Position numbers and translations under genes: made by a program. DNA of 64,000 bases from Pseudomonas yamanorum (lineage in GTDB: Bacteria > Pseudomonadota > Gammaproteobacteria > Pseudomonadales > Pseudomonadaceae), in assembly GCF_900105735.1 (NCBI RefSeq), contig NZ_LT629793.1:372001-436000 (forward strand), in the 5' to 3' direction. Positions 1 through 8,744 of this stretch are shown here, in pieces. Within the stretch, counting starts at the first letter, position 1; each line of letters opens with the position of its first letter. Below the pieces are notes generated by a model. That model ran no database searches and had not been told where the DNA came from. It saw only the letters and a program-made list of their open reading frames with translations.

Positions 1-288
1 CACCTGCTTGCCAATCCCACGCCCGGTAAACCCTGGAAGCACAAACAGCGCACCGATTTCGTTGTTCGCCAGATCCAGCATCCCTGTGGCCACAGGTTCA
101 CCGTTCACGCAGCCCAGGTAAAAAGGCTTGTCCATCAACGCGTCATAGCCGTCTTCGGCGGCGCCCCGGGTCCACACCATCATCTGCTCGGACGTATAGG
201 CGCCGATGCATTGACTGCGTATGGCCAACCGGCGAATGTCGAAGGCTGTCTGTGCATCTTCCAGCGTGGCGCGTCGTATCTCGAGCAT
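1..288 (-). CDS. GNAT N-acetyltransferase (partial, 3' end off window)
   Basis: This is the N-terminal 96 residues of a GNAT-fold acetyltransferase whose C-terminus lies beyond base 1. The visible part opens MLEIRRATLEDA (the usual beta-1/alpha-1 start of GNATs) and reaches LFVLPGFTGRGIGKQV, the beta-4 strand plus the V/I-x-P-x-x-R/Q-G-x-G acetyl-CoA pyrophosphate loop. The start at 288 was chosen because GGAGG lies about five bases upstream; an in-frame ATG at 300 is possible. The substrate cannot be told. It lies 18 bases from the next gene on the same strand, also a GNAT. Confidence 0.85.
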   Translation of the reverse strand, partial: MLEIRRATLEDAQTAFDIRRLAIRSQCIGAYTSEQMMVWTRGAAEDGYDALMDKPFYLGCVNGEPVATGMLDLANNEIGALFVLPGFTGRGIGKQV

Positions 289-305
289 TTGTCCCTCCAT
301 GGACG

Positions 306-740
306 TCAGGCGTTCTCGTCACCCGGTCGGGTAAACGAATAGCGGTCAATATCGGTCCTCAGCTGCCAGCCCTGGCCCTGCCAATAACGGGCGGCGCTGT
401 CATTGGTCTTGAACACATCCAGGTGGCATTTGCGGATGCCCAACTGCGCAAGGCTGGTGAGGCAGCGTTCTACCAGCGCGTTCGCAATGCCCTGGCGCCG
501 ATACTCAGGCAGCACCAGCACATGCTGCAAATAACCGCGCCGGCCATCGTGCCCACACATCACGCATCCACCCAGCACCCCGTCGATCTCGGCCACGAAA
601 CTCATGCCGGGATTGCGCTCCAGGTAACGCGCGGTGGCCTCGCGGGAGTCGGCGTCGCGCAGGGAGATGCCAGGCGTGTTCTGCATCAGTTCAAGCACGG
701 CGTCGTAGTCGGCGGCGCTCATTACGCGAAGAGTGACCAT
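306..740 (-). CDS. GNAT N-acetyltransferase
   Basis: A 144-residue single-domain GNAT. The acetyl-CoA loop is seen in VLVLPEYRRQGIANALVERCL (about residues 72-92), followed by the C-terminal half motif DVFKTNDSAARYWQGQGW, where a Tyr/Trp sits near the usual catalytic tyrosine. It presumably transfers acetyl from acetyl-CoA to a small amine; the substrate is unknown. The start at MVTLRVMSAADY is preferred over upstream in-frame starts because the GNAT fold begins there and GAGGG lies upstream. It is tandem with the partial GNAT at the left edge. Confidence 0.85.
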   Translation of the reverse strand: MVTLRVMSAADYDAVLELMQNTPGISLRDADSREATARYLERNPGMSFVAEIDGVLGGCVMCGHDGRRGYLQHVLVLPEYRRQGIANALVERCLTSLAQLGIRKCHLDVFKTNDSAARYWQGQGWQLRTDIDRYSFTRPGDENA

Positions 741-831
741 GGTATTCAAAACCCTCTGAGTTCGCGCTGAGTTTGCCTGCACTTGTGCCGGTCGCGCACG
801 CATAAATACACGACCGGGTGACAGCCTTGAG

Positions 832-2322
832 TTAACGCAACTGAAACCAGGTGGTTTTCAGCTGCGTGTACTTGTCAAAAGCGTGCAGCGACAGATCACG
901 CCCGAACCCGGATTGCTTGCCTCCACCGAAAGGCACCGACACATCCAGGGCGTCGATGGTGTTGACCGAAACCGTTCCGGCATTCAGGGCTCGGGCCACA
1001 CGGTGCGCACGGTTGAGGTCATCACTCCATACCGAGGCCGCCAGGCCGTAGACACTGTCATTGGCCTGGTGTATCGCCTGCTCTTCCGTGTCGAAGGCGC
1101 TCACCGCAAGCACCGGGCCGAACACTTCATCACGGGACAGGGCCATGGCTCGGGTCACGCCGGCAAAAATGGTCGGCTGGATAAAGTTGGAGGAGCCATT
1201 GATGCTTAACTGTTTGCCACCACACAACAGCCTGGCGCCCTCCCCTCGGGCCTGGCTGATGGCGTGCATGATGCGTGCGGTTTGCTGACTGTCGACGATG
1301 GCACCGGCTGCACTGCTGGGGTCCAGCGGATCACCCGGCATCCAGGCGCGCGATTTGGCAATCAGGCGCTCGATGAATTCGTCATGGATGGAGCGTTGCA
1401 CGTAGAGACGGGAGTTGGCCGAGCACACTTCGCCCTGGTTGAAAAAGATGCCGAAGGCGGCCTTCTCCGCAGCAAGGTCCAGGTCCTGGCAGTCCTCAAA
1501 CACCAGGTTCGGGCTTTTGCCACCACATTCCAGCCACACCTGCTTAAGGTTGGACTGGGCGGAATACTGCATAAAATACTTGCCGACCTGAGTGGAGCCG
1601 GTGAACACCAGGCAATCCACGTCGGGGTGGAGCCCCAGGGCCTTGCCGGCACTTTCGCCGAGGCCGGGCACCACATTCAACACACCCTCCGGGATACCCG
1701 CTTCCAGGGCAAGCTGGGCCAGGCGCAGGGCAGAGAACGGCGACTGCTCAGCGGGCTTCAAGACCACGCTGTTACCGGCCGCCAATGCCGGTGCGAGTTT
1801 CCAGGCGGCCATATCAAGCGGGAAGTTCCACGGCACTACCGCCGCGATCACCCCCAGTGCTTCACGGGTGATGGTTGCCAACGCGTTGTGAGCAGTGGGC
1901 GCGACTTGATCGTAAAGTTTGTCGAGGGCTTCGCCGTACCAGGCAAACACATTGGCGGCGCCGGGTACGTCAACGTTGTAGGCATCCATTACCGGCTTGC
2001 CCATGTTCAGCGAATCGAGCAGCGCCAGCTCTTCGCGGTGGGTCATCAGTAACTCGGAGAGCCTGATCAGGATCTTCTTGCGCTCCACCGGCGGCATTCG
2101 CCGCCAAGGGCCAGTGTCGAAGGCCTGGCGTGCGCTGTGCACGGCCAGGTCGACTTCTGCGTCACCGCAGGCTGCAACCTGCGACAGCAACTGCTGGGTG
2201 GCCGGGTTGATCGCATCGAAGATCGCCCCCGATGCCGCGCTGACTGAGCGACCACCGATCAGGGCGGTGTTGATGAAGGTCTGGCGGGCAACACGCTGTT
2301 GCCAATAGTTAAGGTCGAACAC
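832..2322 (-). CDS. Aldehyde dehydrogenase, PuuC/KauB-like
   Basis: A 496-residue NAD(P)-dependent aldehyde dehydrogenase of full family length. PWNFP (Asn166), the FTGSTQVG cofactor loop, catalytic Glu265 in LECGGKSPN and nucleophile Cys300 in FFNQGEVCSANSR are all present. The sequence is closest in style to gamma-glutamyl-gamma-aminobutyraldehyde and 4-guanidinobutyraldehyde dehydrogenases of polyamine breakdown. It is the last gene of a leftward run (LuxR regulator, aminotransferase, permease, this gene), so it probably oxidises the aldehyde left after transamination. That substrate assignment is inference. Confidence 0.9.
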   Translation of the reverse strand: MFDLNYWQQRVARQTFINTALIGGRSVSAASGAIFDAINPATQQLLSQVAACGDAEVDLAVHSARQAFDTGPWRRMPPVERKKILIRLSELLMTHREELALLDSLNMGKPVMDAYNVDVPGAANVFAWYGEALDKLYDQVAPTAHNALATITREALGVIAAVVPWNFPLDMAAWKLAPALAAGNSVVLKPAEQSPFSALRLAQLALEAGIPEGVLNVVPGLGESAGKALGLHPDVDCLVFTGSTQVGKYFMQYSAQSNLKQVWLECGGKSPNLVFEDCQDLDLAAEKAAFGIFFNQGEVCSANSRLYVQRSIHDEFIERLIAKSRAWMPGDPLDPSSAAGAIVDSQQTARIMHAISQARGEGARLLCGGKQLSINGSSNFIQPTIFAGVTRAMALSRDEVFGPVLAVSAFDTEEQAIHQANDSVYGLAASVWSDDLNRAHRVARALNAGTVSVNTIDALDVSVPFGGGKQSGFGRDLSLHAFDKYTQLKTTWFQLR

Positions 2323-2361
2323 GTTGTACTCCCAATAAATGGCGATGGATAAACGAGGGGT

Positions 2362-3741
2362 TCACTCGACGATCTGCAGTTCCGGCATCTTCACCCGCAG
2401 CCCCCGCGTGATGCCCAGCAGACACAGGAGCCCAAGCCCCATCCAGCACAGGCCGATGGTGAACGACAGACTGGATAGGCTGCTCCACAGCCAGATCGTG
2501 CTGAGGAACCCCAGCGCCGGCACAACGGCGTACAGCAGGTAGTTCTTCGTGCCGCGCAACTTCTGGTCGACCAGGTAATGCTTGATCACCGCCAGATTCA
2601 CTGCCGAGAAGGCGAACAGCGCACCGAAGCTGATCATGTTGGCGACGGTATCCAGCGTGATGAACAAGGCAATCAGCGAGAACAGGCTGACCAGCACGAT
2701 GGCCGTGGCGGGCACGCGTTTTTTCGTCACCAGCTTGCCGAGCACGCGGGGCAACGCGCCGTCACGGCCCATGGCGAACAACACCCGCGACACGCTGGCC
2801 TGGGAGACCATCGCCGAGGCGAAGCAACCGGCCACATAGGTCGCGGTAAAGGCGGTCACCAACAGTTCGCCGCCTACCCGGCGCATCACATCCACCGACG
2901 CGGAATCCGGGTCGACGAAGCTGTTCCATTCCGGGAACACCATTTGCGCGAAATACGAAACCAGCAGGAACAGCAGACCGCCGAACAGCGACACCACCAT
3001 GATCGCCAACGGGATGGTGCGGCGCGGGTCGGGGGTTTCCTCGGCCATGGTCGACACCGCATCAAAGCCGAGAAAGGACAGGCACAACACCGCGGCACCC
3101 GCCATGATCAGCGGCGCGCTGAAGCCTTCATGGTGGAATGGCGCCATCAGCGACACGGGTGCGAACTGCTCGCTGAGGGTATGCACTGATAAAGCCACGA
3201 ACACCACAATGAACACCAACTGGGCCACGATGAGTATCCAGTTGACCCGGGTGATGGACTCGATACCCACCAGGTTAAGCGTGGTCACCAGGGCAATCGA
3301 GCCGAGCACCCACACGGCGGTGGGCACTGCGGGGAAGTATTCGGACATGTAGATGCCGATCAGCAAATAGCTGAGCAATGGCAGGAAGATGTAGTCCAGC
3401 AACAGGGTCCACCCGGCGATGAAGCCGAAGTAGGCGCCAAACGCCTTGCGGGTGTAGGAGTAGACCGAGCCCGAATAGGGATGCGCCTGGACCATGCGTC
3501 CATAGCTGTAGGCCGTCAGCAGCATGGCGGCGAGAGTCAGCATGTAGGCGGTCGGCAAGTGGCCCTTGGTCATTTGGGTCACCAGGCCGTAGGTGGTAAA
3601 CACCGCCAGCGGCACCATGTACGCCAGGCCGAACAGCACCAGCCCGACAAGACCCAGCGGCTGACGAAACCGACGGGACGAAGCGGTTTTGGGTGAGGGT
3701 TGATGAGCGGGTGTATCGGTCACGTTTGTTATTGTATTCAT
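2362..3741 (-). CDS. APC-family amino acid/polyamine permease (PuuP-like)
   Basis: A 459-residue inner-membrane transporter with about twelve hydrophobic segments, starting with RFRQPLGLVGLVLFGLAYMVPLA and containing the conserved APC stretch SVYSYTRKAFGAYFGFIAGW (TM3) and FLGFDAVSTMAEETPDPRRTIP (TM6-loop). These features fit the PuuP/YeeF subgroup that imports putrescine or related cationic amines with protons. The start MNTITNVTD is preferred because AGGAG precedes it; longer in-frame starts have no ribosome site. It lies between the aminotransferase and the aldehyde dehydrogenase, suggesting it imports their substrate. Confidence 0.88.
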   Translation of the reverse strand: MNTITNVTDTPAHQPSPKTASSRRFRQPLGLVGLVLFGLAYMVPLAVFTTYGLVTQMTKGHLPTAYMLTLAAMLLTAYSYGRMVQAHPYSGSVYSYTRKAFGAYFGFIAGWTLLLDYIFLPLLSYLLIGIYMSEYFPAVPTAVWVLGSIALVTTLNLVGIESITRVNWILIVAQLVFIVVFVALSVHTLSEQFAPVSLMAPFHHEGFSAPLIMAGAAVLCLSFLGFDAVSTMAEETPDPRRTIPLAIMVVSLFGGLLFLLVSYFAQMVFPEWNSFVDPDSASVDVMRRVGGELLVTAFTATYVAGCFASAMVSQASVSRVLFAMGRDGALPRVLGKLVTKKRVPATAIVLVSLFSLIALFITLDTVANMISFGALFAFSAVNLAVIKHYLVDQKLRGTKNYLLYAVVPALGFLSTIWLWSSLSSLSFTIGLCWMGLGLLCLLGITRGLRVKMPELQIVE

Positions 3742-3861
3742 GGGTGACTCCTGGAATTGGGGATGCAGGCCGTCGCGGCATGCGATCACATCGATGCCGT
3801 TCAAGCGTTGCCTGATGGAGGTTGCGCACCACCCCTCGCCTGGGGTGGCGCGCTGGTCACT

Positions 3862-5244
3862 TCAGAGTTTTCCCGCGATCCGTGCGGTGCGATCTACGGC
3901 GATGCGGGTCTTTTCAACCAGCTCGTCCAGCTCAGTGCGCGTGGCCACCAGTGCCGGCGCCATGATCATGCGGCCCAGCGTCGAGCGAATGATTACGCCC
4001 TCTTCGAAACCAAAAGTGCGGCACTGCCAGGCCAGGTCGTTTTCATTGTCGAAGCGTTTGCGCGTGCTCTTGTCTTCGGCGAACTGCAAGGCCGCAAGCA
4101 GGCCCGTGCCCTGGATCTCGCCGATCATCGGATGATTGCCGAACACTTCCTGCAGGATTTTTTGCAGGTACGGCCCGGTGTCGTCCTTCACTTGGCGCAC
4201 GATGCCTTCATCCCGCAGCGCCTTGAGGTTGGCCAGCGCCACCGCCGCCGCCACCGGGTGCCCGGAATAGGTCAGGCCGTGGGCGAACACGCCGCCGTGT
4301 TCCACCAGTGCATCGGCCATGCGCTTGCTCAGCACCAGGCCGCCCATTGGCAGGTAACCGGAGGTCAGGCCTTTGGCGATGGACAGGGTGTCCGGCTCAA
4401 AACCGAAGTGTTGATGGGCGAACCACTCGCCGGTACGGCCAAAGCCACCAATCACCTCATCGGCGCACAGCAGCACATCGTATTGACGGCAAATACGCTG
4501 GATCTCGGGCCAGTAGCTTTCCGGCGGAAAAATCATGCCGCCCGCGCCCTGGAATGGCTCGGCGATAAACCCGGCGACGTTTTCAGCGCCCAGCTCGAGG
4601 ATTTTCTCTTCCAGCTGCAGGGCGCAGCGGCGGCCGAACTCGGCAGGCGTCAGCTCGCCGCCATGGGCGTACCAATAAGGTTCGTCAATGTGTGCCACGT
4701 CGGGAATCAGGCCGCCCATCTCGTGCATGAACTTCATGCCGCCCAGGGCAGACGCGGCCAGGGTGGAACCGTGATAGCCGTTCCAGCGACCGATCATGAT
4801 TTTTTTCTGCGGCTGGCCGACCACTTGCCAGTAACGACGCACGGTACGGATCAACACTTCGTTGGCCTCGGAGCCGGAGTTGGTGTAGATCACGTGGCTG
4901 TAGTGGCCCGGCAACAGGCTGAAGAGCAACTCCGACAGCTCGATCACCGCCGGGTGGGTGGTGTGAAAGAACATGTTGTAGTACGCCAACTGGTCCATCT
5001 GCGAGGCAGCGGCAGCGGTCAAATCCCTGCGGCCATAGCCCAGCTGGGTGCACCACAGGCCCGACATGCCGTCCAGGTAACGCTTGCCTTCGCTGTCCCA
5101 CAGGTAAAGGCCTTCACCGCGCACCATCACCCGCGGGCCTTCGGCATTCAACGCTTTTTGATCGACAAAGGCATGGATGTGGTGGGCCGCATCCGACTTC
5201 TGGTAGTCCTCGGTCAGGCGGTTCAGTTGGGCGGGTACGTTCAT
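3862..5244 (-). CDS. Class III PLP aminotransferase (SpuC-like)
   Basis: A 460-residue fold-type I omega-aminotransferase. The phosphate-binding TNSGSEANE (121-129), WNGYHGST (154-161), the PLP-ring aspartate in ADEV (Asp262) and the Schiff-base lysine in SIAKGLTSGYLPMGG (Lys291) are all intact. Overall it resembles putrescine/cadaverine:pyruvate aminotransferase SpuC and beta-alanine:pyruvate aminotransferases. With the permease and aldehyde dehydrogenase downstream it makes a complete import, transamination and aldehyde oxidation route. The amine donor cannot be fixed from sequence alone; Pseudomonas genomes carry several such paralogues. Confidence 0.9.
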   Translation of the reverse strand: MNVPAQLNRLTEDYQKSDAAHHIHAFVDQKALNAEGPRVMVRGEGLYLWDSEGKRYLDGMSGLWCTQLGYGRRDLTAAAASQMDQLAYYNMFFHTTHPAVIELSELLFSLLPGHYSHVIYTNSGSEANEVLIRTVRRYWQVVGQPQKKIMIGRWNGYHGSTLAASALGGMKFMHEMGGLIPDVAHIDEPYWYAHGGELTPAEFGRRCALQLEEKILELGAENVAGFIAEPFQGAGGMIFPPESYWPEIQRICRQYDVLLCADEVIGGFGRTGEWFAHQHFGFEPDTLSIAKGLTSGYLPMGGLVLSKRMADALVEHGGVFAHGLTYSGHPVAAAVALANLKALRDEGIVRQVKDDTGPYLQKILQEVFGNHPMIGEIQGTGLLAALQFAEDKSTRKRFDNENDLAWQCRTFGFEEGVIIRSTLGRMIMAPALVATRTELDELVEKTRIAVDRTARIAGKL

Positions 5245-5290
5245 GGTATTTCTCTCTTATTAGTAGTGACGCAAGGGCGAGCAACGCCGC

Positions 5291-6139
5291 TCAGCGGTGC
5301 TTGCTCATGTAGCTTTCGAGGGGGTCTTTGCTCAGGACGCCCTGGGCTTCGGCCAACGAGTCGATAAACAAGGCAAACAGTTCTGATTGCGCGCCGATAT
5401 CGAGCTTGGTGTAGATGTGTTTGCGGTGGGACTTGATGGTGTCTTCCGAGACGTCGAGGCGCTCGGCCAACGAGCGGGTGGAATGCCCACGCAGGATCAG
5501 TTGGGCGATCCGGCATTCACGCTCGGTCAATATCGACGAGCCGAAGTTGTTCAACGCCGAGTGAATGCGCTGCTCCAGCAGGTTCTCGAAACGCGCACCG
5601 TGGGCATCCAGGCCTACGAAATGCTTGCCCAGCACGGCCAGCACCCATGGGGCGATGCGCTTGAATTGCTGGGTGATGGCGGCGTCGAGCTTTTGCGTAA
5701 AGGCCAGTGACACCGCCAGGCTCGAGCCGTTGCTCGACTGCAGGATGTAGTTCAGCTCATCTTCCAGGTGCGAGTGCCGGTAAAACGACTGGAAGTATTC
5801 GCTGAGTTCGAAGTGATCGGGGGCGACGTCGGCCAGGTCGTAACACCCGGAGCTGACGCCTTCCACGCAGGCCCCGTAAAACGGGTCGAGCAAATAGAAC
5901 CCCGACAGGTACTGGCGCACATTGCCTTGTGGCAACCACGGCCCTTCCAGCTCGAACAACGCGCTGGGCATGCCACCTCGCGGGTAGAAATACAGCGTCG
6001 TGGCCTGAATCGGCTGGAGATAACCGAGGGCCTCGAATAAGGTCGCGGCGAACCCCGATTGCCCGATGCTGTCGGTCACCCGGGCCATCTGTTCGAACCA
6101 TTGCGCAGAAGAAAGCCGGTCGTTTTCCACTTCAAACAC
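5291..6139 (-). CDS. LuxR-family transcriptional regulator
   Basis: A 282-residue regulator. The C-terminal helix-turn-helix is LTERECRIAQLILRGHSTRSLAERLDVSEDTIKSHRKHIYTKL (about residues 205-250), the canonical GerE/LuxR DNA-binding domain. The N-terminal 190 residues do not look like an acyl-homoserine-lactone domain or a phospho-acceptor domain; they may form a ligand-sensing domain. It lies at the hinge between the leftward aminotransferase-permease-ALDH genes and the rightward monooxygenase operon, so it is the likely activator of one or both. A palindrome at 6190-6205 in the shared upstream region is a candidate target. Confidence 0.9.
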   Translation of the reverse strand: MFEVENDRLSSAQWFEQMARVTDSIGQSGFAATLFEALGYLQPIQATTLYFYPRGGMPSALFELEGPWLPQGNVRQYLSGFYLLDPFYGACVEGVSSGCYDLADVAPDHFELSEYFQSFYRHSHLEDELNYILQSSNGSSLAVSLAFTQKLDAAITQQFKRIAPWVLAVLGKHFVGLDAHGARFENLLEQRIHSALNNFGSSILTERECRIAQLILRGHSTRSLAERLDVSEDTIKSHRKHIYTKLDIGAQSELFALFIDSLAEAQGVLSKDPLESYMSKHR

Positions 6140-6189
6140 TCGCTGAAAGAACTGCCAGGATGGTTACACACCCGCCCCATCCTCGAAAT

Positions 6190-6205
6190 CACCCGATAGG
6201 GTGAG
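6190..6205. promoter_or_regulatory. Inverted repeat TCACCC-GATA-GGGTGA in divergent promoter
   Basis: A perfect 6-bp inverted repeat with a 4-bp spacer lies 51 bases upstream of the LuxR-type gene and 120 bases upstream of the monooxygenase start. Its size and spacing suit a dimeric helix-turn-helix protein. It is followed by an AT-rich stretch (6215-6260) that could hold the promoters. Assignment to the adjacent LuxR regulator is inference. Confidence 0.45.
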
Positions 6206-6325
6206 CCTGCATCCGATATTTATGCTCACTTCCCAGCTTAATAATATTTTATTTAAAACCGCCCTCCCCCTAGCCTTGAAGCCATGCCCAAGCTGAATCC
6301 AACTGCATTACGCAAGGACAGACAC

Positions 6326-7615
6326 ATGACTCAAGCAATAACAAAAACAGACACGCTGGTAGTGGGAGCCGGTCAGGCTGGCGTCGCCATGAGCGAGCAC
6401 CTGAGCAAACAAGGCGTGCCGCACCTGGTGCTGGAGCGCAGCCGTATCGCCGAGCGCTGGCGCACCGGCCGCTGGGATTCGCTGGTCGCCAACGGCCCGG
6501 CCTGGCATGACCGTTTTCCGGGCCTGGCTTTCGATAACGTCGCCCCCGATGGCTTTGCGACGAAAGAGCGCGTGGCAGACTACTTCGAAGCCTATGCACG
6601 CAAGTTCAATGCGCCGATTCGCACCGGCGTGGACGTGACCTCCGTCATGCGCAATGTCGGTCGTCCGGGCTTTACCATCCACACCAGCGAAGGCGTGATC
6701 GAAGCCAACCGCGTGGTGGCGGCCACCGGGCCGTTCCAGAAGCCGGTGATTCCGGCGATTGCGCCTCAAGACAGCGCGCTGCACCAGATCCACTCCGCCG
6801 ACTACCGCAACCCCGCGCAACTGCCGGCTGGCGCCGTGCTGGTTGTGGGCGCCGGTTCCTCCGGGGTGCAGATCGCCGACGAACTGCAACGCTCCGGGCG
6901 CCAGGTGTACCTGTCGGTCGGTGCCCACGACCGCCCACCACGTGCCTATCGCAACCGCGATTTCTGCTGGTGGCTGGGAGTGCTGGGCGAGTGGGACCAG
7001 GCCGCGATGAAACCCGGCCGCGAACACGTGACCATCGCGGTGAGCGGCGCCCACGGCGGCAAGACCATCGATTTCCGCGAGCTCGCCCAGCAAGGCATGA
7101 CCCTGGTCGGCCTGACCCAATCCTTCGACGGCAGCGTCGCTCGCTTCCAACCTAATCTGGTGGAAAACCTGGCCCGCGGCGATGAGAACTACCTGGCCCT
7201 GCTGGATGCGGCGGATGCCTACATCGAACGCAACGGCCTCGACCTGCCGGTAGAGCCCGAAGCGCGCCGCGTGTTTCCCGATGCCGAGTGCATCAAGCAG
7301 CCAATTCTGGAACTGGACCTGGCGAAGGCCGGCATCACCTCAATCATCTGGGCCACCGGCTTTGCCGTGGATTACAGCTGGCTGAAGGTCGATGCATTTG
7401 ACGCCGCCGGCAAGCCGCAGCACCAGCGCGGCGTGGCCAGCGAGTCGGGCATCTACTTCCTTGGTTTGCCATGGCAGTCGCGCCGGGGCTCGTCGTTTAT
7501 CTGGGGCGTGTGGCATGACGCCAAGTACGTGGCTGACCATATCGCCATCCAGCGCCAATACCTTGAATACCGCGAGCCCGCACCGGTTGTTCACACCTCA
7601 CCTGTCAGCGCCTGA
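6326..7615 (+). CDS. Flavin-dependent monooxygenase (FMO/CzcO-like)
   Basis: A 429-residue class B-type flavoprotein. The FAD dinucleotide motif is GAGQAG (14-19), an ATGPF strand follows at 133-137, and the NADPH motif is GAGSSG (175-180). Between them is QIHSADYRNP, matching the region of the FxGxxxHxxxY/W fingerprint of FMOs and Baeyer-Villiger enzymes. It most likely oxygenates a nitrogen or carbonyl carbon of a small substrate. The start at 6326 was chosen for the AAGGA 10 bases upstream. It is the first gene of a tight operon with RidA, DUF1028 and M20 genes, which suggests its product is an imine, enamine or N-oxygenated intermediate handled by RidA. Confidence 0.88.
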   Translation: MTQAITKTDTLVVGAGQAGVAMSEHLSKQGVPHLVLERSRIAERWRTGRWDSLVANGPAWHDRFPGLAFDNVAPDGFATKERVADYFEAYARKFNAPIRTGVDVTSVMRNVGRPGFTIHTSEGVIEANRVVAATGPFQKPVIPAIAPQDSALHQIHSADYRNPAQLPAGAVLVVGAGSSGVQIADELQRSGRQVYLSVGAHDRPPRAYRNRDFCWWLGVLGEWDQAAMKPGREHVTIAVSGAHGGKTIDFRELAQQGMTLVGLTQSFDGSVARFQPNLVENLARGDENYLALLDAADAYIERNGLDLPVEPEARRVFPDAECIKQPILELDLAKAGITSIIWATGFAVDYSWLKVDAFDAAGKPQHQRGVASESGIYFLGLPWQSRRGSSFIWGVWHDAKYVADHIAIQRQYLEYREPAPVVHTSPVSA

Positions 7616-7639
7616 TCACTTTTTTCTGGAGTTTTTTTG

Positions 7640-8050
7640 ATGCCTACTCACACTCGCATCCGCATGTTCAACACCAAGGAAACCTACCCCAACCAGAGCC
7701 TGGACAACGACCTGTGCCAGGCCGTACGCGCCGGCAACACGGTGTATGTACGGGGCCAGGTGGGCACTGATTTCGACGGCAAGCTGGTGGGCCTCGGCGA
7801 CCCGCGCGCCCAGGCCGAACAGGCCATGCGCAACGTCAAGCAACTGCTGGAAGAAGCCGGCAGCGACCTGAGCCACATCGTCAAGACCACCACCTACCTG
7901 ATCGACCCGCGCTACCGCGAGCCGGTGTACCAGGAAGTCGGCAAGTGGCTCAAGGGCGTGTTCCCGATCTCCACCGGGTTAGTGGTTTCGGCCCTGGGCC
8001 AGCCACAGTGGCTGATGGAAATCGACGTGATTGCCGTCATCCCCGAGTAA
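7640..8050 (+). CDS. RidA/YjgF/Rid-family imine deaminase
   Basis: A 136-residue protein of the Rid superfamily (trimeric chorismate-mutase-like fold) whose members hydrolyse reactive enamines and imines or act as specific deaminases. Visible family features are YVRGQVGTDFDGKLVGLGDPRAQAEQAMRNVKQLLEEAGSDLSHIVKTTTYL and the C-terminal block WLMEIDVIAVIPE. The usual arginine of RidA proper (in RxxxEV near the C-terminus) is not seen, so this is probably a Rid subfamily other than RidA itself. GGAG lies upstream of the ATG at 7640. The gene is 24 bases after the monooxygenase and 16 before the DUF1028 gene. Confidence 0.85.
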   Translation: MPTHTRIRMFNTKETYPNQSLDNDLCQAVRAGNTVYVRGQVGTDFDGKLVGLGDPRAQAEQAMRNVKQLLEEAGSDLSHIVKTTTYLIDPRYREPVYQEVGKWLKGVFPISTGLVVSALGQPQWLMEIDVIAVIPE

Positions 8051-8066
8051 CCCAAGGAGGCACGAC

Positions 8067-8744
8067 ATGACCTTTTCAATCGTCGCCCGCTGCGCGGAAA
8101 CCGGCCAGATGGGCATTGCCATCAGCTCATCGAGCATCGCCGTGGGCGCCCGTTGCCCGTGGCTGCGGCCCGGTGTGGGTGCGGTCTCGACCCAAAATAT
8201 CACCCTGCCGGCCCTGGGCCCGGATGTACTCGACCTGCTGGAGCAAGGCCTGGCCCCTGCCGACGCGGTGGACAAGGCGCTCACCCGCAACGGCTACAGC
8301 CAATACCGGCAACTGACGGCGATTGATCACCTGGGGCGCACCGTGCATTTCAGCGGCAGCGAAACCCTCGGCACCCATAACGCGGTGTCGGGTGAACAGT
8401 GCGTCGCGGCCGGCAATATGCTCGCGGACCGCTCGGTGATCCAGGCCATGGTCACCGCATTTGAACAGGGCGAAGGCCAACTCACCGATCGCCTGCTGGC
8501 CGCGATGCACGCAGCCATCGCCGCCGGTGGCGAAGCCGGCCCGGTGCATTCGGCAGCCGTGGTAGTGGTGGGTGAACTGACCTGGCCGATCATCAACCTG
8601 CGGGTGGATTGGGCCGATGAGAACCCGATTGGCGAACTGCAAAAGTTGTGGGACGCCTACCGCCCGCAGGTGCAGGACTACATCGACCGCGCCCTGGCCC
8701 CGGACCGCTCACCGGGCTACGGCGTGGCCGGAGACGACCGATGA
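8067..8744 (+). CDS. DUF1028 family protein (putative Ntn-hydrolase fold)
   Basis: A 225-residue DUF1028 protein. The N-terminus MTFSIVARCAETGQMGIAISSSSIAVGARCPW is the family signature, and GSETLGTHNAVSGEQCVAAGNML carries the second conserved block. The family is predicted to adopt an Ntn-hydrolase-like fold and often sits beside Rid proteins and peptidase-like hydrolases, but to my knowledge its reaction is not well established. AAGGAGG lies six bases before the ATG. It overlaps the next gene by four bases (ATGA), so the two are translationally coupled. Confidence 0.88.
   Translation: MTFSIVARCAETGQMGIAISSSSIAVGARCPWLRPGVGAVSTQNITLPALGPDVLDLLEQGLAPADAVDKALTRNGYSQYRQLTAIDHLGRTVHFSGSETLGTHNAVSGEQCVAAGNMLADRSVIQAMVTAFEQGEGQLTDRLLAAMHAAIAAGGEAGPVHSAAVVVVGELTWPIINLRVDWADENPIGELQKLWDAYRPQVQDYIDRALAPDRSPGYGVAGDDR

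Noticed and set aside
3757..5367. Open frame of 536 codons antisense to the aminotransferase
   Set aside because: The aminotransferase frame has all PLP motifs. The antisense reading has no ribosome site or recognisable fold.
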